Shown piece by piece: positions 46,993-58,019 of a DNA stretch of 64,000 nt. The translations under genes were made by a program, and so were the position numbers. The stretch comes from Dryococelus australis (Eukaryota; Arthropoda; Insecta; Phasmatodea; Phasmatidae). The DNA lies in NCBI GenBank assembly GCA_029891345.1, contig CM057005.1:62955760-63019759 (forward strand), read 5' to 3'. The notes beneath the pieces are model-generated. The model did not search any database, had not been told where the DNA came from, and saw only the letters and a list, made by a program, of their open reading frames with translations. Each line of letters begins with the position of its first letter. Position 1 is the first letter of the stretch.

Positions 46993-48276
46993 TCACCTGC
47001 CCCTTCGTGCCTGCTCCCTGGCTGTTGCTGCTTCTGCTGCTGTTGCTGCTGAGGACAATTGGCTCTCAGGTCCATAGATCCAACATTCCGGCCGTTTGGG
47101 TGGGGGACGGCGAGTCTCCATAGTGCGCACCCTGGAGACGATGTCCCTCATGGTCTGCAAATCCTTCAACATCCCCTTGATGCTGTCGTCGTCCCCTTCA
47201 TCAAGCATCACTGCCCACACTTGATGTCGGGGCACTGATGACTGCCGTGCTGACTCCACTTCCAGTGCTCGGGCCAAGGCATACTGTAGAGTGTAAGGCA
47301 CAGCTTGCAGCACGTCTGTGTCAGCGATAGCGTCAACGAAGAAGCCGACGGCGATAGCATCTCGTGCCTATTCTGAGCATCCCCCAGAGAGTGACACGAT
47401 GTCCTGCCACAGCTACTGCAGTAGTTCACCGATCCCTTGATGTGGCTTCGCAATTGGGCATGGTGGGCGTGCCGCAGGTACCGGTCGCCGAATCGAAGCT
47501 CCAAAACCGACACCAGTGTGGAGTATTCTAGATGATGTAGTTCCGGCAGTGACTGCAGTTTACTCAATGCTGGGCCCCTCAGTACAGCCGCCAGGTAGTA
47601 CACCCGCTGCTCTTCTGTCCAGCCATTCAGGGTGGCCATAATCTTGAATTGGTGCTTGCGCCAAGGTGTCTGTCCATCGTAGGGGGCGGACTTAATTGTG
47701 ACGCCTTTACCCACCCTTAGTTGGGGCATTCCTACACTGCAGAATGGCTGCGCCTCCTCTGCGACAGCTCCACTGGCGGCGACCTCTACCTTCTTCTCGC
47801 TGCCTGCACTCGTCTCGGTGGTGACCAATTTTGGCTCTTCTTCCGCCCCTGCATGTCGTCTCTCCTGCTGCTGCAAGAACTCCTGCCACTCCTTGAGGGC
47901 GCTCTCTTCATGTTTCATTTCTTGCTCAACATTGTCCATTCTCTTGCTCACACTGTCAATCTTCTTGTCCACACAGTCTATTTTATTGTTCACCAACTCG
48001 CTTACACTTTCTATCTTTCTGTCGATATTCTCATTCACACTGTCTATTTTCCTATCTACACTGTCTATTTTTCTGTCCACATTTGCATTTACACTGTCTA
48101 TTTTCTAATCTACTAGTTTACTAACACTAATAATTTGGCTATTTACATTTTTATTTACACTATTAACAAGTTTCACTAACATTATCTATTTTATTATTTA
48201 AATTTTAATTTACATTACTAATTTGGCAGTTTAGTGCTTCAATTAAATAGTGACGTACTTCCATGTCTGCCGACAT
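46993..48276 (-). pseudogene. Gypsy gag with long coiled coil
   Basis: The ATG near 48276 reads MSADMEVRHYLIEALNCQ, then stops and a frame change, then the frame 47208-48080. That frame opens with about eleven 7-residue units of the type DRKIDSV/NENIDRK, an uninterrupted heptad coiled coil. A capsid-like region follows: PYDGQTPWRKHQFKIMATLN, then EEQRVYYLAAVLRGPALSKL, LRHAHHAQLRSH. In 46993-47313, QYALARALEVESARQSS matches the end of Gypsy gag. The nucleocapsid zinc knuckle is degraded: C-W-I-Y-G-P replaces C-W-x-C. A CTG/TTG-rich run at 47022-47053 encodes an Ala/Glu-rich tail. Confidence 0.85.
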
Positions 48277-48389
48277 TTTTCTGGTTAGCATTCACAAATT
48301 TCGTTGTAATTTCTCGGCCTACTGCTCAAATATTGTGATATGCACAAATACTGTACAGTTCATTAATTTTTATAAAATGCCTCCATCTC

Positions 48390-48402
48390 ACTTCTGACAC
48401 CA
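48390..48402 (-). other. Primer binding site (tRNA-Leu type)
   Basis: One base inside the 5' LTR the - strand reads TGGTGTCAGAAGTGAGAT. This is complementary to a tRNA 3' end ...CACTTCTGACACCA, the end found in animal tRNA-Leu(CAA), apart from one mismatch further in. It would prime minus-strand synthesis. Confidence 0.75.
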
Positions 48403-48403
48403 A

Positions 48404-49284
48404 TGTTACAATTTCTCTCTAGAAATTAAGTGGGCTATACCAAGTTCGTTAAGGGATGGAGCTCTTAGTTAAATAAACTAATTAATTACAATTTCCTTAT
48501 TTTATTTACAATAACTACAGCAAAATTCTCTGAACTCAAAATCTCACAATAAATTGATACCACTTACTGTTCACAACTAATTACTCGAATTTCATACAAT
48601 TTATAATTACCACAAAGAAATCAATTAAATTAAATAATTAAAGATCAGTCCCAATAGACAGTTTATCAACCAATTCAATTATTATATAATTTATGAGTCC
48701 ATATTTGACAGTTCAAATAGTTACAGTAAAATCAGTATTACACGTCCATTCAGTCCCACCTCAGTTCAGTCCATGTTCCACCAGTCGCAGTTAGAATTCT
48801 CCAAGCGCCCTCATCCACAATACGTTTCACATCAGTTTCATAACCTCTCGATCATTCACGCGAAACAACACCTCGCCCGCTGTCGTCCCGCAATCTCCTG
48901 TCGTCGCTCACACCTCACTTACTCATGCACACTTGGCCAGGCAGCCTCCATCCAAGACTGCTGGCTGCTGGGTTGCAGCAGTACATATATGTCTCAGGCC
49001 GCCACCTAGAATCTTCCCCAACTCACGTAATGCATCGTGGAGAGCTGAGGTGCCAGCCAGTCTCACCAGAACATTTTTGCGTCGTCGCTAAACTTATCTG
49101 AAATTCAAGCAGGCAAGAGGAGGCCTGTGACGCTAGCAAGTCTCGCCACTGTCGGCATTCATGGGATTCCCAGAAGGGGGATCAGGAGGCCGCGAGTGCA
49201 TCTTTCCAGGAAGAGGGAAGGGCGAGGTTGGTCTCTGATTACGGCACGGGATAATTGAGTTGGCGCCAGCTGCAGCATGTAACA
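48404..49284 (-). repeat. 5' LTR of the Gypsy element
   Basis: 881 bp, partner of 42483-43368. Divergence from the other LTR is plainly visible, so the insertion is not recent. Confidence 0.92.
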
Positions 49285-50162
49285 GTAATTTGGTTTCTGC
49301 TCCATCCCATTTTCCACAATTTAAATCTGGTCTAGAGGTATTTCAGTGTCTGTTACGCTGTCAGAAAGTTCATCATCTTGAAAAAACTAATGGTTTCCCA
49401 TAATTTTTCATAAAAGTCACACAAGTATATTTTAGTACTTTCACCCAGTGGCAGTCATTGAAAAAATTCTTCTGAGTTGCCTGTGTTGTTTGGTGATCAT
49501 TGAACAGGTTCAATTACTTAGTCTTCTTTCCCGCTCCAAATTCCTTTCCCCCTAGAAAATATTGTTTCTTGCTACAGACATTTTAAGGACGTGTAAGGGT
49601 TTGTGACAAAAATGTTGTGTTACACTTGGGATAGTGGCCATTTTTTCCCCCCAAGAATTTCAGGGCCTCTAGTACAGTAATTTTCCATTTCCAATTGTAA
49701 ACTGTGTATTGTGCTCTTAATAGCATGGTGGTTATCAAGCTTTCACTGAAACTTGTGTGTTATATTTTTTTCCCCATTCAGGTTCCAGTAGTTTTAGAAA
49801 TTATGATGATGTCATTCCTGGTTCACAAGTATGGTAGTCGTGTATAATAAGACACAGCAGAAAAGTGTAACAGCCAACCGGAAACTGACCTTGTTTTCTG
49901 TACAAGCTACGTTGAAAAGTTATGGCTGTACTGAAATTTTTACTCGTTAAAAGAGCAAACTTTGCTAATATTTCCCAGGTGTCTACTTCTTCGCATATTT
50001 TATACCAATAATTTTATGGGTTATTACTGTATACAGTATTGATGTAATAGTCTATAGGCTATTCACTGTAAAGTGAGCACTTGTCAGGGAATTTCAAAAT
50101 TAAAAAATAAGTTGCAATCCTGCATGTAGAATAATAGTCAATAAATATATTTTATTATAGCC
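49285..50162. other. Huntingtin intron 2, no gene recognised
   Basis: Intron sequence between the Gypsy element and the Harbinger-like element. Confidence 0.5.
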
Positions 50163-50165
50163 TTA

Positions 50166-51585
50166 GGGCCATATTCATAGTTAGAGCTTCGTCCAAGGAT
50201 GATCCAGAGATGATCTTCCTCGGAGTTGGTCTGGGGTTAGGCCGGACTAAGGGGGACTAACTATATCATATTCATAAACCCAGATTAGAGCGAGACTAAC
50301 TTTACTCGAAGGATCATTAAAATATACTTTTGCCAAGTTTACCGTGTATGCACATGACAAATTATTTGTCTCAAATAAAATGTTAATTTCCACTTATGAC
50401 AAAATAGTAACTATATAATGCTAAACTCAATATAACTTATTTTAAATAAAAATATTTTTCCTTTTCAAATTAAACAGTCATTTTCAATAAGCGTTAATCT
50501 GCAGAAGAACAAGCAAAATTTAATCTGTCATATTGTGTGCTGAATTGAAAATAACAGAAGTTTTGTGAATATACATATATCCTACAATGTAATTTTGGAA
50601 GCAAAAGGTTATGTGGAAGGTCGCAACATTTATATGGTTTTGATTATTTCCTTTCAAAAGTGGTGCTCTCTGTGTAGTATGCCGAGTATTTTCTGTCCAG
50701 TTCATGTAAACAAATCACATTATTCATACAGTTTGATTTACAGTCTCTTTTTACACTCGTCCACAATATTTTGTTAGGCGAGAATAGCAACTTCGCTAAT
50801 TTTTACTACATTAACATCACTATTCGTTTTAACCTTGTTTTTATCACTCTCTATCATATATTGTAATATGGGCTGGTTTCATTTTATCACGCCAATATTG
50901 TCTTTATAATGATATTAAATGAGTATTGTAATGCTAAATACATTTGCAAAAAGACATTAAAAAATTTTTTAAATTCTATAACCTAGACAAGATTCGACCT
51001 CGCATCCTTCTGCATATCATCCCACGCTGGTACCACAGAGTTACCATTACATTCTATTTATGAGTTACTTTACTGTATATATTTGCAGAGATGGATTTCT
51101 ATTAAAATTCTCTTTGAGTGTATTAATATCACGTCTCCTAAGAAAAGAATCTTTTTTCAGAGAAGGCATTTGATTGGCACAAAAATAGAAAGGCTTTGCT
51201 GTAGCTACAAATTCATGTTTTATTAAGCTTATAAGGCATATTTCCTTTGAATTATTATTCACAGAACATTTCATTCATTAGGTAGGCATATTTTCGCATA
51301 CAGGTTGACAGAATCTGCTTTAAACGTAATTTTTATGTTTCGTAAACTTCATCTAGCTTTCACTGGCATGTAATATTTACGAAACTGTCATATTTTATGA
51401 TTACCATGTTTATTTTTTACCTTAATACCTTGTTAATCCTACCCTCAGTCCGGACTAAAAGTTAGGCCGTACTAAAGCAAGATGATCCTCAGACTAGCAA
51501 TTAGAATGGTCTCTGAATACGAAAAATATTGGTCGGTGGATGATCTTTCCTTAGTCCGGATTAAAAACGACTATGAATAAGGCCC
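50166..51585. mobile_element. PIF/Harbinger-type DNA transposon, non-autonomous
   Basis: The left end is TTA|GGGCCATATTCATAGT; the right end read inward is TTA|GGGCCTTATTCATAGT. These are inverted repeats flanked by a perfect 3-bp TTA duplication (50163-50165 and 51586-51588), the PIF/Harbinger signature. Subterminal copies of CCGGACTAAGG/CCTTAGTCCGGA occur inside both ends. No transposase or Myb-like gene is seen in the 1420 bp. A tRNA-like stretch lies inside (listed separately). Confidence 0.85.
50985..51050 (-). other. tRNA-like sequence inside the Harbinger-type element
   Basis: On the - strand TGGTAACTCTGTGGTACCAG has A-box character and, about 35 bases on, GAGGTCGAATCTTG resembles a B box. 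A full cloverleaf was not demonstrated, so this is a tRNA-derived fragment at best. Confidence 0.35.
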
Positions 51586-51588
51586 TTA

Positions 51589-52795
51589 GACATTAACTTT
51601 CTAGTCCAGGGAAATATATCTATACATTGTGTTTATTACTTACACTGCAATATTTATTTTAGAATGTGGTGGAAAGATAAAAAATGGCTGATAAGGAAAA
51701 AGTAACTAGGGCCTCAAAAGTGCTCACTTTACAGTGGTCAACCTATATAATGGTATGTATTAACAATGAAATATTTCAGTCCATATGTTAATTTTACCCA
51801 TAACATGAAACAAATGAGATAAATGAATAGGTAGGTAGCACCAAGCTATAATTTTTTTTTAACTATAAAACAAAATTACACACACATTTTATAAATCAGT
51901 AACATTCTTACCTTGCTGAAATTACTACTGTAGAGAAAAAAACATTGCAATGTGTAGCTTGTTGTACACCATTTACTTCAAAACACTGGAAAAATACACT
52001 AGTCAGTATGGTTGGAAAATTAGCCTCTGACCAAGCACCAAAATGGTAGGTAACACAGAAAATCCACTTGCATGTTAACAACTGTTGGTTTTGTCTGCTC
52101 TGTTTTTCTGGCGTGTTCAGCATTAATGTGAATCAAATTTTATATACTAAGCAGACCCTTTTTTTTTTAATGTAAAATCTGTTTTATGGCAGCTAATTTA
52201 GAAAAAAATTTTCATTATTGAATTGATTTTTCACTGTAGCTTTAAATGTTTCCTTGTGACACAGTTCATTAACTGAATGGAATTAACAGTTAACAGTGTA
52301 TTTAGACAGCTGTTTTTGTGGTACAAAGTTATGTACTTAGTATTTTATGCTCTTCAAGTAATGTTCAGTTTTTTTTTCTGCAGCATAGATTGAGAATGTT
52401 GTTGCAATAATTATGTTCTAACATTTGGATTTTCATTGTAGTTGTATAATTTCATTTTATTCGTGGACCTGTGCATTATTATTATTTATTTTTTTCTCAG
52501 TCTTCCTCAGTGAAAGTCTGCACACTTTTGGGGAAAATAAGAATGATTCTCTCCATTCTTTATAGCTCACTGGGGTAGCCATCTTGGGGCTTAGATGTAT
52601 ATTGAAGTAGGTACATTACAGTTTAATCTAAAACCATTCTGGACCCAAGTGGTTTCAAAACTTTTTAATTTACTTTGTGCACGTTATTTTTAATTTTGAA
52701 GGTGTATTCTTGGTATTGTCTGTAACTTAGAAAACATTGTTTGGAATCGGTTAGTGGTAAACGTGTATTTGTAAATTCTTTCATTATGTTTTTAG
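51589..52795. other. Huntingtin intron 2, right part, no gene recognised
   Basis: AT-rich intron leading to the exon 3 acceptor. The last 60 bases are T-rich, as expected for a polypyrimidine tract. Confidence 0.5.
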
Positions 52796-52920
52796 GCCAT
52801 GGTGGACAATAATGTAGTTAAAATCTTGGTGGAACTACATAAAGAAATAAAAAAGAATGGGAATGCTCGTTCTCTGAGAGCTGCATTGTGGAGGTTTGCA
52901 GAGTTGTGTCACATGATAAG
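52796..52920 (+). CDS. HTT: Huntingtin coding exon 3
   Basis: Acceptor TTTTTAG, donor AAG|GTCAGT. Encodes [20 protein letters not shown], then [20 protein letters not shown]. The vertebrate counterpart is [41 protein letters not shown]. The [12 protein letters not shown] run is identical to it. The exon starts in phase 0 and ends after two bases of an arginine codon. Confidence 0.97.
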
Positions 52921-52994
52921 GTCAGTGCAGTTAACAAATACTTTTAAGTAGCTACAAAATTGTGCAGAGCTAACTCTGTAATAGGTTGGTGGGG

Positions 52995-53044
52995 TTTTTT
53001 TTTTTTTTTTTTTTTTTTTCCGTTCGTTCGTTCGTTCGTTCGTT
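52995..53044. repeat. T25 run followed by (CGTT)6
   Basis: Homopolymer and tetranucleotide microsatellite about 75 bp after the exon 3 donor. Confidence 0.95.
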
Positions 53045-53374
53045 CACATAAGGGTCCATTTGAATTGAGTTGTAAAGAAATCATCAGCAGATTTTTTTAC
53101 ACTAAATGTTCTATGATGTGAATGAAGTTCAGGCATGTACTTTATTTATTGTAATAGGCCTACAGAATAACCTCGAAAATGGCAACCCCAAAAATTTTAC
53201 TTTGACCTCTAGGAGAAATAACATTTCTACACTTCACGATTCTTGCATTTGGAATCATGCTGGATGATGTTTCTGACCAGTGAGTTTTCAAAGTGATATC
53301 CCATTTTCCTCACCCTTGCATTTCAGCACTTCTCCTTAGCCTCCGTGTTTAAAATCTTGCTAATATCTTGCTAT

Positions 53375-53418
53375 ATAATCTTGCTAAATTACGTGAGCAC
53401 GTAATTTAGCAAGATTAT
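53375..53418. repeat. Perfect 21-bp inverted repeat, 2-nt spacer
   Basis: Left arm 53375-53395 and right arm 53398-53418 are exact reverse complements around AG, centred on ACGTG-AG-CACGT. The word ATCTTGCTA of the arm occurs twice more just upstream, suggesting that the palindrome arose by inverted copying of a local repeat. Confidence 0.92.
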
Positions 53419-54387
53419 TTAATCTTGGCAATAAATTGAAGGTTTGATGTGGCCAAATTCTTTGCTGTTAATAATATATGGTGTATATTACATCTCAAGT
53501 ACATTAAATCATAGGAAGTCATGCTAGATTTGCACATCCCTACATTTTTTTGATTATAACGCACAGTTTGTTAATGTTTTTAAGATTCTGTTAGGTGACT
53601 TATACTGTTAGGAAACATACATCTAGCACATTACTGTCACTTGCTACTAAAGTAAAAACATTGACCTAAACATTTTTAGTTTGTGTAAATGATGATCCTT
53701 AGTTTTTTGGAGGTAAACATTTTAATTACGGTAACCATAATTTATTCTAGGGTGAATATGGTATATGAAACTTGTTAGGTAAAAGGTTTAACATACTGTT
53801 TCTTACTTTGTCACCATTATGGTGTTATTTGCATGGCAATATATGTTGGCATTATAAATATCTTTAATAACTACTGGCATAAAAAATTACGTAGCTAATA
53901 CTGATGCAGTGGGGGTGGTTGATGAAGTAACATGTAGTCGCATGCTTCCATGTGTGGGATGCCCACTTTGAAGAACTCTTTGATTGCATTACTATAGCTA
54001 TGTAACACTGCATTGGCATAAAGTTGTTAAAATAAATACCATATCCTGAAATAATTTAGTTCTACATGTACTGTATACATAATTATCTTTCACCTTGGTA
54101 ACCAAACCAAACTGATGCAAAGAGTACTTTATCATTATGGCTTGCAGTATTTACAATTTGCCCATGAAGTTGGTTGGTTGTAATGTGCACTAGCCTGTAT
54201 GGTATTGTTTTTATTTTTATTTGAGTATTGTGTATTTTTTAAATATGCTTAGTGTTTGTCTTTGTCAAGAACTTGAGCGATGGTACATATTAGGTTCCAA
54301 TTCATAAAATTGCTGGGTCAGCTAGTCTATTCACCGGTTCATTTCTACCTCATTGCAAACCATTTACGGTAGTAGCGCCAAATAATG

Positions 54388-54650
54388 AGGGACTATGGTA
54401 ATGTAGTGGCTAGAATACTTGCCTCCCACCTTGGCGAACTGGGTTTGATTCCCGGTGGGGTTGCACCCAGATTTTTACTTTTGGGACTCATGTCAGACAA
54501 TGTCGCTGGTCAGTAGATTTTCTGAGGTATTTCCTATTCTCCCTGCTCTTGCATTCCGGTGCTGGTCCATACTTGCCGCACTTCACCTAGATTAGATGTT
54601 AAGAGCCACCCAAATCCAAATCCCTAAACTCCAAGGAAGGGTAGACTGAG
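54388..54650 (+). mobile_element. tRNA-derived SINE, copy C
   Basis: The head reads AATGTAGTGGCTAGAATACT, with a B-box-like GGGTTTGATTCCCGG. The body includes GTCGCTGGTCAGTAGATTTT, GCTGGTCCATACT and GTTAAGAGCCACCCAAATCC. Same family as copy A, in the same orientation as huntingtin. Confidence 0.85.
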
Positions 54651-56963
54651 CCGAGGCTCTTCTCTTCAAGGTACTTTTCTTATCCTTCCTGAGAATGACA
54701 CTGGATTGTGCCCCTTATAGGATAATCTGGCGACTGCACTGCATGAGCTGTCGGAACTGCCCATCTCAGTTGTAGTTCTCTTGGAGGAATAGGCGGGCGT
54801 CTGGATGTGTAGGTGGTTGCGGCTCCTGGTACAACTCTCCCAAGTCTGTCTGTCTCTGTAGGCCTTAACTTGAATAATTTAAGTGGATATTGTGTAAAAT
54901 GGTGTTGGTGTGGTAGTGTGTGGATTAATTGCACTTGCTCTTATGTAGCTTGTTTATTGTTGTTGGTACCAGTTCTTTCCGTGTGGTTTATACCTTCTGG
55001 GTATGTGGGATGGGGTGAGGTGAGGTACTGTTGATCACAGCTACTGTACGGCCTGCTGTCATCGTGTACACTGTGCTAACTCCGTGACACCAGCCCTATT
55101 CTCGTTGCCCAGAAGTCTGGTGGAGGACGTAGAGGGAAAATAGGGAAGACTGCTCATGTGAACTGCACAGTAGTCGGTCTCCGTATCCTGACATTGATCT
55201 GTTTTCCTGGCAATAGCACTGTCAAAAACCTCGTGGATATAATTTAAAGTTAGAGCACAGCTTATGTATAGAAGGGTTTAAGATGTCTGTACACTTCCTT
55301 TAAAACTACATTATATTTACTCTATTCACAGTTTCTTCACATTTAAAACCTTTGAAAAAATCATGCCATATACGGCATGCTCTGTATTTTCCTAAACGTG
55401 TTTGTTTCACAAATGTTTTATATGTCTATTAACACACAAGTACCTTAGTTTTCAATAAATTAAACTTTTACTTATATTTTTTCTATTGTATTTGTAATAT
55501 TTAATTTATATTTAACATGAATAAAATAGGGAGAAAATAGGTTACGTGGTAATGTGCACTAAGAAATAGTCATTATGCAGAATATTATTAAAGCGAGTGT
55601 GCACAAATGTTCCGTACTATCCCTTTGGTGTTATTTTCTGGACTCTGTTAAGCAGCAGTCAGTGGAAATGATAACTTTGATTTCAGTACAGTCTGCATAA
55701 CAGAATAAACACATGCACTGATATTAGGTCATTAAAATCAGCAAGGTATGTCAGTGACATGCATGAAAGTTTTCTGTAACTACTAAACCAGTGATAGAAA
55801 TGACTGTTTACATGCAGTATTGAATCCAAAAAATAAGAATGAAGTCAAATAGTCTTTAGATTTGCATATAAGTGGTTAAGCTTTAGACATATTTACATAC
55901 ATTCCAGTTTATAATAGGAACGTGAGGTCCATCTGGTTAAAAAGTTAAGCATATACGCATGTATCAGTTTCAGTTTTAAAATGTATTGAGTTTGAATTAA
56001 ATCTGTTTCTAAAGGTGTCATTGTGTTTACAAATATACTAGGTTTGGAAACTGCAGCAGTTTACAAGTGTACTATGTTTAGTACTATCAGTTTGGAAGGA
56101 AAATTCTTGTCGTTCCTGTGTAGCAGATTTATTCATTGAGTGTATTTGATGCCGTTACTTTTCTTTATGTAAGCATGTAAAGTATTAAAATAGCTCATAA
56201 TTATTCTTAAAGCAAATTCTCAACCCATGTCGTTGAAGTGGTTTGACTACTTGGAGACAAAATGAATTACATTAGGTGTCCTTAGCTGGCTATAATTCAG
56301 TATTGCCCATAGAACCATGATGCTATTAAATGTCTGTGGTTTTTTCAATGGTTGGTTAATGGCAATAACAGTGAACAGTAATTTTGGTTTGATATTTTAT
56401 ACATCTGGACAAAGAACATCTTTAAGCCCTGTTTTACTGAAAAAGATATCCTGGTACTTCCTAGTGTGAAATGGGATAAGCTAAAATTAAGTATTTACTG
56501 TAATTAAACTTCTCTCCCAAGGAGACATAGTGGAGATATGTCCTGTCTAGTACAAGGTTGAACTATTGAGAACACATTAATAACAGTGTTAAGTCCTGGA
56601 ATTATTCAGAATAGGAGTACTTTGTGGACTGTAACCAGTGTGTTATCCTTGGATATTACATTTCATTGTCAACACCTGTAGATATGAATCACACCCAGTG
56701 TGTTCAGGTTTAAAAAAAAAAATGTCATGAACTCTTTCTCACAGAATAAAGTGAAGTTAATGTTTAGTCAGATATTGAAGTTTTATATAATTATATTTTT
56801 CTGTGCAATTTTTTGGTAGTACATTGAAAGTTATTTTTACAGCAGAAATTTCGTATATGACAGAACTTGTTGGGAAAAACATGCAGAATTTGTGTATGTT
56901 TACACAAAAAAACAGCTTTTATGTGAACTTGTGAAAATCTGAATTTTGATTCTTGTTTTGCAG
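54651..56963. other. Huntingtin intron 3, right part, no gene recognised
   Basis: A moderately GC-richer stretch at 54660-55240 follows the SINE and has no recognised content. The rest is AT-rich intron. Confidence 0.5.
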
Positions 56964-57117
56964 GCCTCAGAAAGGCAAACCATACGTTCTGAACCTCATC
57001 CCGTGTATTGTCCATATTGCCCAACGCACTGAAGAGCCAGTTCTTGAAACGCTAGCAGCAGCTATGCCGAAGATATTCAAATCTTTGGGAAAGTTCACCA
57101 GCGACAATGATGTGAAG
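56964..57117 (+). CDS. HTT: Huntingtin coding exon 4
   Basis: Acceptor TTGTTTTGCAG, donor AAG|GTAAAT. One base completes the arginine codon; then PQKGKPYVLNLIPCIVHIAQ and TEEPVLETLAAAMPKIFKSL, ending KFTSDNDVK. It corresponds to vertebrate RPQKCRPYLVNLLPCL...[29 protein letters not shown]. Ends in phase 0. Confidence 0.97.
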
Positions 57118-57130
57118 GTAAATGTAATGT

Positions 57131-57200
57131 AATTTCATGTTTTTGTAAATATATCATTTCATGTTTTTGTAAATATTTCATTTCATGTTTTTGTAAATAC
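57131..57200. repeat. 24-bp tandem repeat, three units, next to exon 4
   Basis: Three near-identical units of TTTCATGTTTTTGTAAATAT plus four bases start 14 bp after the exon 4 donor. A fourth isolated unit lies near 57370-57390. Confidence 0.9.
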
Positions 57201-57537
57201 AGTAGATTCTCTGTTTCTCAGAGGACTGACAAAAAATTTCAGTATATGTGGACGTTCAATGAATGTGGTTTTGAAATGCAGATAAATAAAAAATGGGACC
57301 ACAGAATATGTTCCATGGATGCAGGGTTTCAATACATCTGAGTTCAATACCTAGAGTTTCCACTGTATATCATTTCATGTTTTTGTAAATATGTGCAATT
57401 AATTTACAAGTATAAATTTAAAAGTATTGTAATTTGGTCGTATAGTTTTATTTTTTTGTTTGTGTCTATGGTTTCTAAACAGCATTCTTTCGGGGTCTTA
57501 TTCGGACTACTACTTCTGTGGAGAAGAGTGCACTTTT

Positions 57538-57960
57538 AGGGCCCTTTCACATGGGGCCACCATGGTGGTGATGATATATTGTCACCATGTCAGCTCATAA
57601 GTTTCAATGAAGCTTTTCACATGGGGGCGTTGGTGGTGCCTCTGACTGCGACCCCCTGGAATATTGTGGTAGCAAGGCACTATTGTATGAGGCACCAGTT
57701 TGGTGACCTCACCACATATTGTTTTATGATGAAGCTATTCATGTGGGACGCGACCAGGAGCATGACAAGTCATATCTGTTCAGTCACACGGTGGTATGCT
57801 ATCATGTTTTTGTTCATACCAGAGTTTTTTTTAAACTGCATAGCATCTTGTTCAATGATTCTTTGCTGATTCATGCGAACATGAAAAAATATTTCAGTAT
57901 TTTGACAAATATCACTGTACAATGTATAGAAAATGTCTTTTGTTGATTAATCTTGTACCA
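57538..57960. mobile_element. One end of a Harbinger-like DNA transposon
   Basis: TTA followed by GGGCCCTTTCACATGGGGC at 57537-57558 has the form of a PIF/Harbinger terminus. Repeats of CACATGGGG(C/G) and GGTGG words follow. No inverted partner was found downstream, so the copy may be truncated by the GC-rich retroelement that starts near 58 kb. Confidence 0.4.
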
Positions 57961-58019
57961 TTGGGTGCACCTACAAGCTTCATTTATTTATGGTATTTAC
58001 ATTGACACACCAGGGGCAT

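Larger units (their letters stand above)
42483..49284 (-). mobile_element. Full-length Gypsy-type LTR retrotransposon
   Basis: Complete element of 6.8 kb in reverse orientation inside huntingtin intron 2. Both LTRs start TGTTA and end AACA on the + strand. The flanking bases are GTAG (42479-42482) and GTAA (49285-49288), a 4-bp target duplication with one mismatch. Inside come, in - strand order, primer binding site, gag, protease, RT, RNase H, integrase and polypurine tract. The protease-RT-RNase H-integrase order is Gypsy (Metaviridae), not Copia. There is no envelope frame. Frameshifts, stops and LTR divergence show that it is inactive. Confidence 0.95.
52921..54387. other. Huntingtin intron 3, left part
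   Basis: Intron with a T25-(CGTT)6 tract at 52995-53044 and a perfect 21-bp inverted repeat at 53375-53418, listed separately. No gene. Confidence 0.6.

Noticed and set aside
47022-47053. CAG/CTG triplet tract as a polyglutamine repeat
   Set aside because: It lies in the Gypsy gag on the - strand and encodes an Ala/Glu/Thr-rich tail, not polyglutamine, and is unrelated to huntingtin exon 1.
47698-48108. 136- and 131-codon + strand frames
   Set aside because: Antisense shadows of the heptad-repeat gag; their periodic composition simply mirrors the coiled coil.
42483-49284. Envelope gene making the element an errantivirus
   Set aside because: No frame lies between integrase and the polypurine tract, so there is no room for env.
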